A DNA stretch of 5,186 nucleotides, from NCBI GenBank assembly GCA_012798155.1, contig JAAZNR010000033.1, positions 1 through 5,186 of the forward strand, written 5' to 3'. The DNA is from Thermogutta sp. (GTDB lineage: Bacteria > Planctomycetota > Planctomycetia > Pirellulales > Thermoguttaceae). Shown piece after piece: positions 1 to 5,186 of this stretch (position 1 is its first letter; every line of letters begins with the position of its first letter). A model generated the notes under the pieces. That model searched no databases. It was not told the DNA's origin and saw only the letters and a list, made by a program, of their open reading frames with translations. Both the position numbers and the translations under genes were made by a program.

Positions 1-269
1 GCCTGACGGCCCTGACGGTCATCTGCCTGACGCAGGTGGTGGGACTGATTATGGTGATCGCCCTGCTGTGCCTGCCCGCCGCGGCCGTGGCACGTCACGT
101 CACCGGCATGGGATGGCTGATCGTCGGCAGCACGCTGCTGGCCTGCGTGCTGGCCACGCTGCCGCGGATCGCCGTGTACGGGACGCCGACCAGCCCCGAG
201 GCGGCCATCGTGCTGGCGGCCGGCGGAGCGTACCTGCTGAGCCTCGTCTGGGCACGGCTGCGGCGCTGA
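1..269 (+). CDS. ABC-3 family metal-ion ABC transporter permease, C-terminal part only
   Basis: This is the membrane subunit of an ABC importer of the zinc/manganese/iron type (ZnuB/MntB/TroC family), which carries metal ions across the inner membrane with a binding protein and an ATPase. The frame is open from base 3 to the TGA at 267-269, giving 88 visible residues; the start lies left of the window. The GTG at base 36 is in frame but should not be taken as the start, because coding-like hydrophobic sequence precedes it. Three hydrophobic segments are visible, at about residues 12-30, 37-53 and 65-84. The first carries the family-typical pattern VVGLIMVIALLCLPAAA. The second is followed by a short YGTPTSPEAAIVL loop leading into the last helix, and the chain ends in basic residues. 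The ABC-3 assignment rests on this C-terminal pattern from memory. The metal cannot be read from this fragment. The gene converges on otsA and has no evident link to trehalose. Confidence 0.78.
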   Translation, partial: LTALTVICLTQVVGLIMVIALLCLPAAAVARHVTGMGWLIVGSTLLACVLATLPRIAVYGTPTSPEAAIVLAAGGAYLLSLVWARLRR

Positions 270-297
270 ACCGCGCGGTCACGCTTTCCACCTCCCA

Positions 298-319
298 GCC
301 GCCGGCGTAAGCCGGCGGT
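298..319. repeat. REP-like hairpin 1, GTAA loop
   Basis: This is a perfect 8-bp GC stem, CCGCCGGC (299-306) with GCCGGCGG (311-318), closed by the loop GTAA (307-310); a G-T pair at 298/319 extends it. Read on the plus strand the loop fits the stable GNRA tetraloop class. It lies 29 bases after the stop of the permease gene. It has no T-run, so it is scored as a REP-like structural element and not as a terminator. Confidence 0.75.
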
Positions 320-337
320 GGCAGCAGTGCGAAAACG

Positions 338-394
338 GGCGTCTGGGGGCTCCGCTTCGCTCCGACCCCAGGCACCCACGGCTCCGGCCACCCA
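338..394. repeat. 57-bp direct repeat, copy A
   Basis: This copy matches 440-496 with 4 mismatches in 57 bases, at an offset of 102 bp. Its core carries short inverted arms, CTGGGG (343-348) with CCCCAG (366-371), around GCTCCG-CTTC-GCTCCG, so each copy can also fold. A decayed partial third copy of the core (about 19 of 23 matching positions) lies at 399-421. Confidence 0.85.
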
Positions 395-439
395 GCCCCT
401 CCGCTCCGACCTGAGCCACCCGGTCGTGGCTGCGTGATA

Positions 440-496
440 GGCGACTGGGGGCTCCGCTTCGCTCCGACCCCAGCCACCCACGACTCCAGCCACCCA
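440..496. repeat. 57-bp direct repeat, copy B
   Basis: This is the second copy of the repeat at 338-394. The differences are at 444, 474, 483 and 488. It retains the CTGGGG/CCCCAG inverted arms (445-450 and 468-473). The near-identity suggests either recent duplication or that each copy belongs to a dispersed family elsewhere in the genome. Confidence 0.85.
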
Positions 497-533
497 CTTT
501 ATGGCGGCCCGCGCTCGCGCGTCGCGCTTTGCA

Positions 534-553
534 CCTCGGGCTGACGCCCGAGG
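534..553. repeat. REP-like hairpin 2, TGAC loop
   Basis: This is a perfect 8-bp stem, CCTCGGGC (534-541) with GCCCGAGG (546-553), and a four-base loop TGAC (542-545). On the minus strand the loop reads GTCA. The bases just before it (521-537) match 278-294 ahead of hairpin 1 with 2 mismatches in 17, so the flank as well as the hairpin seems to be part of the repeated unit. Confidence 0.72.
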
Positions 554-595
554 CTCGCGCTGCCGCGTCCGTCCCACCACTTACGCGATGATGAC

Positions 596-635
596 ACGTT
601 TCCAGCCGCCGGCGCAAGCGGGTGGTGGCAAACGT
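596..635. repeat. Long bipartite hairpin 3, GCAA loop
   Basis: An inner imperfect stem (605-613 with 618-626, loop GCAA at 614-617, one mismatch and two G-T pairs) is continued in the same register by a perfect outer 6-bp arm pair, ACGTTT (596-601) with AAACGT (630-635). The join is a short, mostly unpaired stretch. The left inner arm is nearly the same as in hairpin 1, while the right arm has drifted. The whole could fold into a 40-nt structure in a read-through transcript from either side. Confidence 0.7.
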
Positions 636-649
636 ACTATCAACATGAG

Positions 650-669
650 CCGCGGGTGCAAGCCCGCGG
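650..669. repeat. REP-like hairpin 4, GCAA loop, just past the end of otsA
   Basis: This is an 8-bp stem, CCGCGGGT (650-657) with GCCCGCGG (662-669), containing one T-G pair, with loop GCAA (658-661). It starts 37 bases downstream of the otsA stop codon in the direction of otsA transcription, so it is the first strong structure in the operon's 3' end. No U-run follows on the minus strand, so intrinsic termination is not supported. A role in 3'-end protection or Rho-dependent termination is possible. Confidence 0.7.
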
Positions 670-706
670 GCGGAATTGGCGCTGCCCCGCGAACATGCGA
701 TGCCCG

Positions 707-2209
707 TCAGGTCTCGACGGCCTCGGCGGGGGTCAGCGGCGAGTACTCGTCCAGGGCCGGGAATCCGCTCAGGTCCTTGGCGATGGCGCTGCGGAGGAAG
801 GAATCCACCCACCAAAAGACGTCCTGCTTGCGGATCGCGGCCCGCATCTTGCGCATCCGCGATTTGCGTTCGTTGGCGGGCATCTTGCAGGCCCGGTAGA
901 CGGCGTCGGCCGTGCCCATCACATCGAACGGATTCACCAGCAAGGCGCCGATCTGAAGCTGCGAAGCGGCCCCCGCGAACTCGCTCAGAATGAGCACGCC
1001 GTCATTGTCCACGTTGGTGACGCAATACTCCTTGGCGATGAGGTTCATGCCGTCCTTGAGGGGCGTGATGAGGGCGATGTCGGCCGCCCGATAGTAGCCC
1101 AACAGCTCTTCCCGCGACAACGACCGGAAAATGTAGTGCACGGGAATCCAGCCGGGTCGCGTGAATTGGCCGTTGATCCGGCCCACCATGCGTTCGATGC
1201 GGGCGCGGAGCCGCTTGTACTGCGGGACCCCGGTTCGGCTGGGGACCGCCGCCTGCACCAGGGTGGTCTTCTCGCGAAGCTCGGGATAGCGGACCAGGGC
1301 GTTATGGAACGCCGCCAAGCGATACAGGATGCCCTTGGTGTAGTCCAGGCGATCGACCCCCAGGATGACCGTGCGTCCGGTCAGGTTCTTGCGGATGGCT
1401 TGGACCATTTGCAGGACCGGTTGGTTCTTGGCCTGCCGCATGAACCCGCGGTAGTCGATGGAGATGGGGAAGTCGCCGATCCGCACGTCGCGGCCTTCCA
1501 GGGAGGTCGAGGCCACGCGACCCCGGCCGCGCCAGGCGACCTCCGGAATCAGGCTCCGCACGCATTCCATCAGATTGCGGCGGTCCCAGGCGGTCTGCAC
1601 GCCGAGCAGATCGTAGGCCAACAGCGCGCGGAGAATTTCCGTCCGCCAGGGGATTTTGAGGAACATGCCCAAGGAGGGGAACGGGATGTGGAGGAAAAAG
1701 GAGAACCGCCCGTCCACCCCCAGCTTGCGGCACTCCTCGGCGACCAGCATCAATTGATAGTCGTGAATCCAGATGAAGTCTCCCGGCCGGCTGTGCTCGG
1801 CGACGGCCTCGGCATACTTGCGATTCACCGCCCGGTAGGCATCCCAATATGCGGGATCGAATTTGGCCAGGCTGGGGAAATCATGGAAGATCGGCCACAA
1901 GACCTCGTTGGAGAAGCCCTCGTAAAAGAGCTTTACGTCTTTTTGGGTGAGCGAGACGGGCCGGATGCGGTAGCCCAACTTCGCGCCGGCCTGCTCCATC
2001 AGTTCAGGCAGGTAGTCGGGCAACTGCTCGGCATTCACGCCCGGCCAGCCGATCCAGGTCCCGCCGCGATTGCGGAGGACCGGTGCCAGGGCGGTCACCA
2101 GGCCGCCGGAACCCGGCTCGAAGGTCGCTTTTCCGTCGGTGCCGGGCACCACTTTTAGCGGCAGACGATTGGAGACGATCAGCAATCGGGACCGATGATT
2201 ATCCGGCAT
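707..2209 (-). CDS. otsA: Alpha,alpha-trehalose-phosphate synthase (OtsA, GT20 family)
   Basis: This cytoplasmic retaining glycosyltransferase joins glucose from an NDP-glucose to glucose-6-phosphate, giving trehalose-6-phosphate. It has 500 residues, close to the usual length for bacterial OtsA. Visible family motifs, in order, are SNRLP (13-17, phosphate-binding Arg15), SGGLVTAL (34-41), GGTWIGWPG (49-57), WIHDYQLML (147-155, Asp150), FFLHIPFPS (171-179, His174), [10 protein letters not shown] (284-293, Arg287 and Lys292 for the nucleotide diphosphate), GRINGQ (343-348), [14 protein letters not shown] (382-395, Asp386 and Glu394) and LSEFAGAA (408-415). All catalytic and ligand residues known from E. 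coli OtsA appear to be present, so the enzyme should be active. The ATG at 2209 is supported by a strong AAAGGAGGG at 2223-2215. The gene is last in the operon and overlaps otsB by 11 bases, much as E. coli otsB overlaps otsA. Donor preference (UDP-, ADP- or GDP-glucose) cannot be read with confidence. Confidence 0.97.
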   Translation of the reverse strand: MPDNHRSRLLIVSNRLPLKVVPGTDGKATFEPGSGGLVTALAPVLRNRGGTWIGWPGVNAEQLPDYLPELMEQAGAKLGYRIRPVSLTQKDVKLFYEGFSNEVLWPIFHDFPSLAKFDPAYWDAYRAVNRKYAEAVAEHSRPGDFIWIHDYQLMLVAEECRKLGVDGRFSFFLHIPFPSLGMFLKIPWRTEILRALLAYDLLGVQTAWDRRNLMECVRSLIPEVAWRGRGRVASTSLEGRDVRIGDFPISIDYRGFMRQAKNQPVLQMVQAIRKNLTGRTVILGVDRLDYTKGILYRLAAFHNALVRYPELREKTTLVQAAVPSRTGVPQYKRLRARIERMVGRINGQFTRPGWIPVHYIFRSLSREELLGYYRAADIALITPLKDGMNLIAKEYCVTNVDNDGVLILSEFAGAASQLQIGALLVNPFDVMGTADAVYRACKMPANERKSRMRKMRAAIRKQDVFWWVDSFLRSAIAKDLSGFPALDEYSPLTPAEAVET

Positions 2210-2996
2210 GGCGACCCTCCTTTACGCTCATCAACCAGTGCGCGAGAAAGCCGCGGACTTCATCTCCGCCGTCCAGGCGGACGTCCGCCAAGGTCGGCCG
2301 CGGTTCGGCCGAAACCAGCACTTTCAGCCCCCGCGGACCGAGCGCGGCGAAGGCGTCCTCATCCGTGCGATCGTCGCCCAGGTAGGCGACGACCGGCCGG
2401 CCGCGGCCTTCTTCCTCCAGAATCGTTCTCACGGCGAGGCCCTTGTCGGCGCCGGGGGCCCGAAACTCCCAGCCGCCGTTGAAGGGGAGGAGTTGAAGCG
2501 GGGCGGCCTCCGGCGTATCCGCGAGGCGGCGGACTTCGCGCTCCGTGCGGGCAACGTGTTCGGGCGAGAGGCCGCGGACGTGCACCGCCAATGCGCCCGG
2601 TTTGCGCTCGCACCGGGCTGCCGAAAGCGTGCCGGCGAGCCGTTCGTGCAAGGCGTTCAGGGCCTCCTCGGCGGCCGGTTCGGGGGGCAGCAGGCTGACG
2701 CGGCCGTCGGGGAAACGCCGCTCGCGGCCGTGCGAGGCCCAGACTTCCAGCCCCCGCACGGGAAACACGGCGGCCAGATCGTCGGCCGCCCGGCCCGTCA
2801 CCATCACCACGCGCGTGCCCACCGCGGCGATCGCCTCCAGCAGGTGGGGCACCCAGGGATGCGGCACGGCCTCGGCGGGGACTTCACGAAAGGGGGCCAG
2901 CGTGCCGTCGTAGTCGCACAGCAAGACCCCCCGCGCTCCGCCGGCCAGTCGGGCGAAGTGAGCCTCGAGATCGACGTCCGGCCTCAGGAAGTCCAT
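2199..2996 (-). CDS. otsB: Trehalose-6-phosphate phosphatase (OtsB, HAD superfamily)
   Basis: This protein removes the phosphate from trehalose-6-phosphate to release trehalose, completing the OtsA/OtsB route in the cytoplasm. It has 265 residues, normal for the family. HAD motif I is DYDGTLAPF (28-36; nucleophile Asp28, acid/base Asp30) and motif II is VTGR (66-69). SHG (88-90), ERKPGALAVHVR (130-141) and GWEFRAPGADKG (175-186, Lys185) mark the cap and substrate region. Motif IV, GDDRTDEDAF (207-216), supplies the Mg-binding acids. The start is taken at ATG 2996, which gives the expected short lead before motif I. The frame stays open up to 3815, but that extension is the shadow of the treT gene in another frame. 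Only weak Shine-Dalgarno sequence precedes 2996, and the start lies 13 bases inside treT, so translation probably depends on coupling to treT. Confidence 0.96.
   Translation of the reverse strand: MDFLRPDVDLEAHFARLAGGARGVLLCDYDGTLAPFREVPAEAVPHPWVPHLLEAIAAVGTRVVMVTGRAADDLAAVFPVRGLEVWASHGRERRFPDGRVSLLPPEPAAEEALNALHERLAGTLSAARCERKPGALAVHVRGLSPEHVARTEREVRRLADTPEAAPLQLLPFNGGWEFRAPGADKGLAVRTILEEEGRGRPVVAYLGDDRTDEDAFAALGPRGLKVLVSAEPRPTLADVRLDGGDEVRGFLAHWLMSVKEGRHAG
2215..2223 (-). promoter_or_regulatory. Strong Shine-Dalgarno of otsA inside the end of otsB
   Basis: The minus strand reads AAAGGAGGG followed by TCGCC and the otsA ATG, a 5-base spacer. The site lies within the last codons of otsB (Lys-Glu-Gly), so the end of one reading frame supplies the initiation signal of the next. 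It is the best ribosome-binding site in the operon and suggests OtsA is translated efficiently both by coupling and independently. Confidence 0.85.
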
Positions 2997-4240
2997 TGCG
3001 TCATGTCGATGCGTTCCGCGTCGCGGTGGAGCAGGAAGTTCATCAAGGTCAGGTGCTCCCTGGCCAAACGCGAGAGGAGGAAGTTTTCGCGGACATGGCG
3101 CCGGCCTTCCTCGCCCATCCGCGCCATGACATCGGGATTCTGGAGGAGATAGCGGAGCCGCATGGCCGCGCCCTCCGGGGTATTGACCAGGAAGCCCGTG
3201 TGATAGTTGACCACTTGCAGGCGAATCCCGCCGGTGTTGCCGCCGATGACGGGCTTGCCCTTCCAGAGGGCCTCCGCGACGGTCAAGCCGAAGCCCTCCT
3301 TGGTCGATTTCTGGATCACGATCCGGGCGGCGCGTTGCAGGGCGTTGATGATGCGGTGCGCGTCGGGCGGCAATTCCAGAATCTGCACGGAACCCTTTTC
3401 GCTCTCGGCGGCGGCGCGGACCTCCGCCAGGACCGCCGCCCCTTCCGGGTCGTCGTCGGCGCTCCCCCCCGCCAATACCAACTGCGACCGCGGAAAGAAC
3501 GGCTTGACCATGCGATAGGCCTGGATCACGCCCACCGGATCCTTGAAGCGATCGAATCGCGAAACTTGGAGCAAGAGCGGGCGCTCCGGGTCCAGACCGA
3601 AATCGCTCAGCACGTTCGCGATGAACTCGTCCGACAGATCGCAATTCTTGGGGCTGAAGGGATCGATGGCCGGGGCGATGAGATATTGAGGATGCGGCAA
3701 CGCCCGCGCGAAATCGGCCAGCGAAAAGATGCTCGCGTCGTAATCCCGCAAGAAGCGCCGCAGATAATGCCACACCGGGCGGACGGGCCGGCTGGCGTCG
3801 ATGTGGCAGCGCCAAATCCAGCGGCCCTTTCGGTCGGGCGTGAAATGCAAGAGCGGCGCCGGCTGGGGGTCGTGGATCACCACCAGGTCCGCCTCGCGGA
3901 GGACCTCGCGCATCCGCTCGGCGTTCTCGCCGTTGACGCGCTCATACTCGTGCAATTCGTGGGGGGTGGGCGGCTCGCCTCCGCCTTGCAGGCAGTTGTG
4001 AAACTTCTTGGTGCACGAGAAGAACGCCGGCGTGCCTTCGATCACGTGCCACTCGACGGTCAATCCCAGCTCGGCCAGCAAAGGGACCAATTGATTCAGG
4101 ATTTCGGCGACGCCGCCGCCCGTCCGCGTGGAATTGACGTGCACGATGCGGCATCCCCGCAAGGGGGCGGCCAGTTGCCGCAACTGCTCGACGGCGTCCG
4201 GCCCCGCGGTTTCACCATAACGTTCCAACAGGCTGCTCAT
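2984..4240 (-). CDS. treT: TreT-like trehalose glycosyltransferring synthase (GT4 family)
   Basis: This protein likely makes trehalose in one step from an NDP-glucose and free glucose, the TreT reaction. It has 418 residues, close to archaeal TreT (about 415). From memory it resembles Pyrococcus TreT closely at IVHVNSTRTGGGVAEIL (32-48), EWHVIEGTPAFF (63-74), KKFHNCLQG (78-86), VIHDPQPAPLL (121-131), WRCHID (143-148), APAIDPFSPKN (189-199) and QVSRFDRFKDP (225-235). The C-terminal GT-B domain has the EX7E pair Glu315 and Glu323 in KEGFGLTVAEALWKGKPVIG, then the GGI and TGFLV segments. ATG 4240 is chosen because it overlaps the previous stop by one base (TGATG) and has GGAGG nine bases upstream; upstream in-frame codons are shadow sequence. 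The gene overlaps otsB by 13 bases. Trehalose phosphorylase, or a GT4 enzyme acting on another acceptor, is the main alternative, but the trehalose neighbours favour TreT. Donor and reversibility are not deducible. Confidence 0.88.
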   Translation of the reverse strand: MSSLLERYGETAGPDAVEQLRQLAAPLRGCRIVHVNSTRTGGGVAEILNQLVPLLAELGLTVEWHVIEGTPAFFSCTKKFHNCLQGGGEPPTPHELHEYERVNGENAERMREVLREADLVVIHDPQPAPLLHFTPDRKGRWIWRCHIDASRPVRPVWHYLRRFLRDYDASIFSLADFARALPHPQYLIAPAIDPFSPKNCDLSDEFIANVLSDFGLDPERPLLLQVSRFDRFKDPVGVIQAYRMVKPFFPRSQLVLAGGSADDDPEGAAVLAEVRAAAESEKGSVQILELPPDAHRIINALQRAARIVIQKSTKEGFGLTVAEALWKGKPVIGGNTGGIRLQVVNYHTGFLVNTPEGAAMRLRYLLQNPDVMARMGEEGRRHVRENFLLSRLAREHLTLMNFLLHRDAERIDMTQWTS

Positions 4241-4890
4241 CAGGCGGCGCCTCCGTAAATGCTCGCAAAGATCTCCTCGATCTGACTCCGCAACCGCGTC
4301 AGGCCGCCGAAATACGGGTCGATCTCGGCCAAGCGGCCGCACAGCTCCGCGCACGGCTCCCCGAAATCCCGGAGCCATACCGAAAAATCATCCAGGTGGT
4401 CGGAGTTCCTCCGCCGCGCGTCGATGCAGTGGTAGAAAATGCAACCCGAGGACAGCCGCGGTAGCAGCCGATGCAACTCCTCCGGCGTCTCCGCCCGCAT
4501 GCCCGAGTCGAAGACCACGATCCGCGATCGCAGGAAATGGAAGGGGGCGGCGGCGGGAACCCAATGCAACAGTTCCTTCTCGTCGGTCCGCTCCTCGATC
4601 AGGTCGATCAACGTCGTCCGCAGAAGCTCCAGGTCGTCGAAGTCGGCCGGGTCGATGATCGCCAGGCGCTCCGCCAGGACGTGATCGTGCAGTTCCCGTT
4701 GCACCCAAACCGCGAAATCGTTGCGGTATTCCGGGTCGTCGAAGCGGGGGTGCAGCAGCCCGCCCCAGAAATGATGGTAAATCGAGTCGGCCGGAATGGA
4801 ACCGAGGATCGACTTCAGCTCGCCCAGATTGGTCGCGTGCCGTCCGCTCGCCAGCGCGATAAGCGCGCAGTCTTTCACAATGAAGGTCAT
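4240..4890 (-). CDS. DUF5752-like protein of unknown function, built from two repeated modules
   Basis: The biochemical function is unknown. The 216-residue protein is soluble-looking, with no signal peptide or membrane segment. It consists of two diverged copies of one module, about residues 3-99 and 117-209. Matching landmarks are Phe3/Phe117, SG (15-16/129-130), an EL-x3-L stretch, IYHHF (37-41) with FYHCI (152-156), NDFAVW (57-62) with DDFSVW (167-172), RLAIIDP (75-81) with RLAEIDP (186-192), and an L-x-x-LR-x4-I segment closing each copy. The repeated Tyr-His, Asp-Phe-x-x-Trp and Ile-Asp-Pro positions suggest conserved fold or binding residues. From memory this matches the DUF5752 family, which I recall next to TreT-like glycosyltransferases. 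ATG 4890 is preceded by AAAGG at a 7-base spacing. The gene leads the operon and overlaps treT by one base, so a regulator, chaperone or partner of the glycosyltransferase is a reasonable guess, but only a guess. Confidence 0.85.
   Translation of the reverse strand: MTFIVKDCALIALASGRHATNLGELKSILGSIPADSIYHHFWGGLLHPRFDDPEYRNDFAVWVQRELHDHVLAERLAIIDPADFDDLELLRTTLIDLIEERTDEKELLHWVPAAAPFHFLRSRIVVFDSGMRAETPEELHRLLPRLSSGCIFYHCIDARRRNSDHLDDFSVWLRDFGEPCAELCGRLAEIDPYFGGLTRLRSQIEEIFASIYGGAA
4250..4254 (-). promoter_or_regulatory. Shine-Dalgarno of treT inside the upstream gene
   Basis: GGAGG on the minus strand lies nine bases before the treT ATG, within the final codons of the DUF5752-like gene (Tyr-Gly-Gly-Ala-Ala). 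Together with the TGATG stop/start overlap, it fixes the treT start and points to termination-reinitiation between the two genes. Confidence 0.75.
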
Positions 4891-4971
4891 GGCACCACCT
4901 TTCCTTTCACGGCGCGACGGGCCCGACCCGCTGAAAACCCCGCAGGCCGTCGATCCCCGATCGCCACTTCG

Positions 4972-5001
4972 AGTGTGCGGTCCGCGGCGTAAACGTGTCA
5001 A
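4972..5001 (-). promoter_or_regulatory. Tentative sigma-70-type promoter for the trehalose operon
   Basis: A perfect TTGACA lies at 5001-4996 on the minus strand. Eighteen bases further on is CACACT (4977-4972), which matches only three of six positions of the -10 consensus. If used, transcription would begin near 4965 and give a leader of about 75 bases. The -35 match is good but the -10 is weak, and a second TTGACA at 5175-5170 has no good -10 either, so this is a candidate only. An alternative stress sigma factor, plausible for trehalose genes, would not be recognised by this reading. Confidence 0.3.
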
Positions 5002-5071
5002 GACCTAGGCCCGTACAGGGTTGCCGTACGCCCCGCCCATCGCGAAGAATTAGGCCCCCAACCCGAGGAAC

Positions 5072-5093
5072 CGCCGTCCGCAAGACGACGGCG
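5072..5093. repeat. Perfect 7-bp inverted repeat upstream of the operon
   Basis: CGCCGTC (5072-5078) pairs with GACGGCG (5087-5093) across an 8-base loop. No T-run follows on either strand. It lies about 70 bases upstream of the tentative -35 box. It could be an operator, a remnant terminator of an upstream gene outside the window, or chance in GC-rich DNA. Confidence 0.4.
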
Positions 5094-5186
5094 ACACGTC
5101 GCATGTACTCCGCCCCCAAAACCTGCCGGCACCAACGAGGACGGCGGCAGACGAGAATTCGCCTCCGGATGTCAACGAGTCCGGAA

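Larger units (their letters stand above)
270..706. other. Convergent intergenic region rich in hairpins and direct repeats; no gene seen
   Basis: These 437 bases separate the ends of two convergent genes. Open frames exist on both strands, but they are Arg/Gly/Pro-rich, lack ribosome-binding sites, and one translates the direct repeat into duplicated peptide, which marks it as repeat DNA and not a gene. The region holds four short-loop hairpins and a 57-bp direct repeat, listed separately. No T-tract follows any hairpin on either strand, so no classical intrinsic terminator is seen. Factor-dependent termination, 3'-end protection of mRNA, or simple accumulation of dispersed repeats are all possible. 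Confidence 0.8.
4891..5186. other. Upstream region of the trehalose operon; no gene seen
   Basis: This 296-base stretch reaches the right edge. Short frames on both strands have no ribosome-binding site and a non-protein-like composition. It contains a possible promoter facing the operon (4972-5001), two adjacent small palindromes in the presumed leader (4951-4963 and 4966-4976), a direct repeat CCGTAC (5011-5016 and 5024-5029) and an inverted repeat (5072-5093). It probably carries the transcription and control signals of the operon. Confidence 0.6.

Noticed and set aside
95..580. A minus-strand frame through the repeats that encodes a duplicated WGRSEAEPP peptide.
   Set aside because: The peptide duplication is a translation of the 57-bp DNA repeat. 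The frame overlaps the permease gene antisense and has no start signal.
298..669. The hairpins as a CRISPR array or as intrinsic terminators.
   Set aside because: There is no regular repeat/spacer pattern and the stems differ in sequence, which excludes CRISPR. No T-tract follows any hairpin on either strand, which excludes classical intrinsic terminators.
656..2158. A 500-codon plus-strand open frame opposite otsA.
   Set aside because: It is antisense to a gene with every OtsA motif. High-GC genes commonly leave a long open frame on the opposite strand, and its product (rich in HH, GDG and AEQ strings) shows no family pattern.
2997..3815. Upstream extension of the otsB frame, which would make a 538-residue protein.
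   Set aside because: The extra sequence overlaps treT in another frame and is Arg/Gly/Pro-rich shadow. The ATG at 2996 gives a phosphatase of normal length.
2996..4258. A 420-codon plus-strand frame opposite treT.
   Set aside because: It is antisense to a clearly recognisable GT4 enzyme, has no ribosome-binding site and has shadow-like composition.
4907..5119. A 70-codon minus-strand frame upstream of the operon starting at TTG.
   Set aside because: It has no ribosome-binding site and no recognisable pattern, and it lies across the likely promoter region.
5103..5186. Possible start of a divergent plus-strand gene at ATG 5103 or ATG 5169 running off the right edge.
   Set aside because: Only 28 or 6 codons are visible, the peptide is Arg-rich and no Shine-Dalgarno precedes either ATG. 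Sequence beyond the edge would be needed.

Overview
The window looks like ordinary chromosome from a GC-rich bacterium (about two thirds G+C by eye). Four minus-strand genes form one tight operon for trehalose synthesis. In transcription order they are a DUF5752-like protein (4890-4240), a TreT-like glycosyltransferase (4240-2984), a trehalose-6-phosphate phosphatase OtsB (2996-2199) and a trehalose-6-phosphate synthase OtsA (2209-707). Every junction overlaps, by 1, 13 and 11 bases, so translational coupling is likely. The phylum cannot be fixed from the sequence. The GC-rich short-loop hairpins between the convergent genes recall dispersed repeats I associate with Planctomycetota, and the DUF5752/TreT pairing recalls environmental Planctomycetota, Nitrospirota or Deltaproteobacteria-type genomes. 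This is recollection, not a search result.

Layout: 1-269 (+) is the C-terminal end of an ABC-3 family metal-ion transporter permease that runs off the left edge. 270-706 is the gap between this gene and the convergent otsA. It holds no convincing gene but is packed with structure: four GC-rich hairpins with four-base loops (three with GNRA-type loops on the plus strand) and a 57-bp direct repeat occurring twice 102 bp apart, with a decayed partial copy between. 707-4890 is the operon. 4891-5186 is the upstream region, with a tentative promoter, several small inverted repeats and no convincing gene.

How the genes may work together: OtsA makes trehalose-6-phosphate from an NDP-glucose and glucose-6-phosphate, and OtsB removes the phosphate. 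TreT makes trehalose in one step from NDP-glucose and free glucose, and in characterised enzymes this is reversible to varying degrees. One operon therefore encodes two routes to the same compatible solute. The leading gene encodes a small soluble protein built from two diverged copies of one module. Its function is unknown, and its 1-base TGATG junction with treT makes a role tied to the glycosyltransferase the natural guess. The most interesting points are this duplicated protein, the two-route operon, and the hairpin/repeat cluster after otsA.
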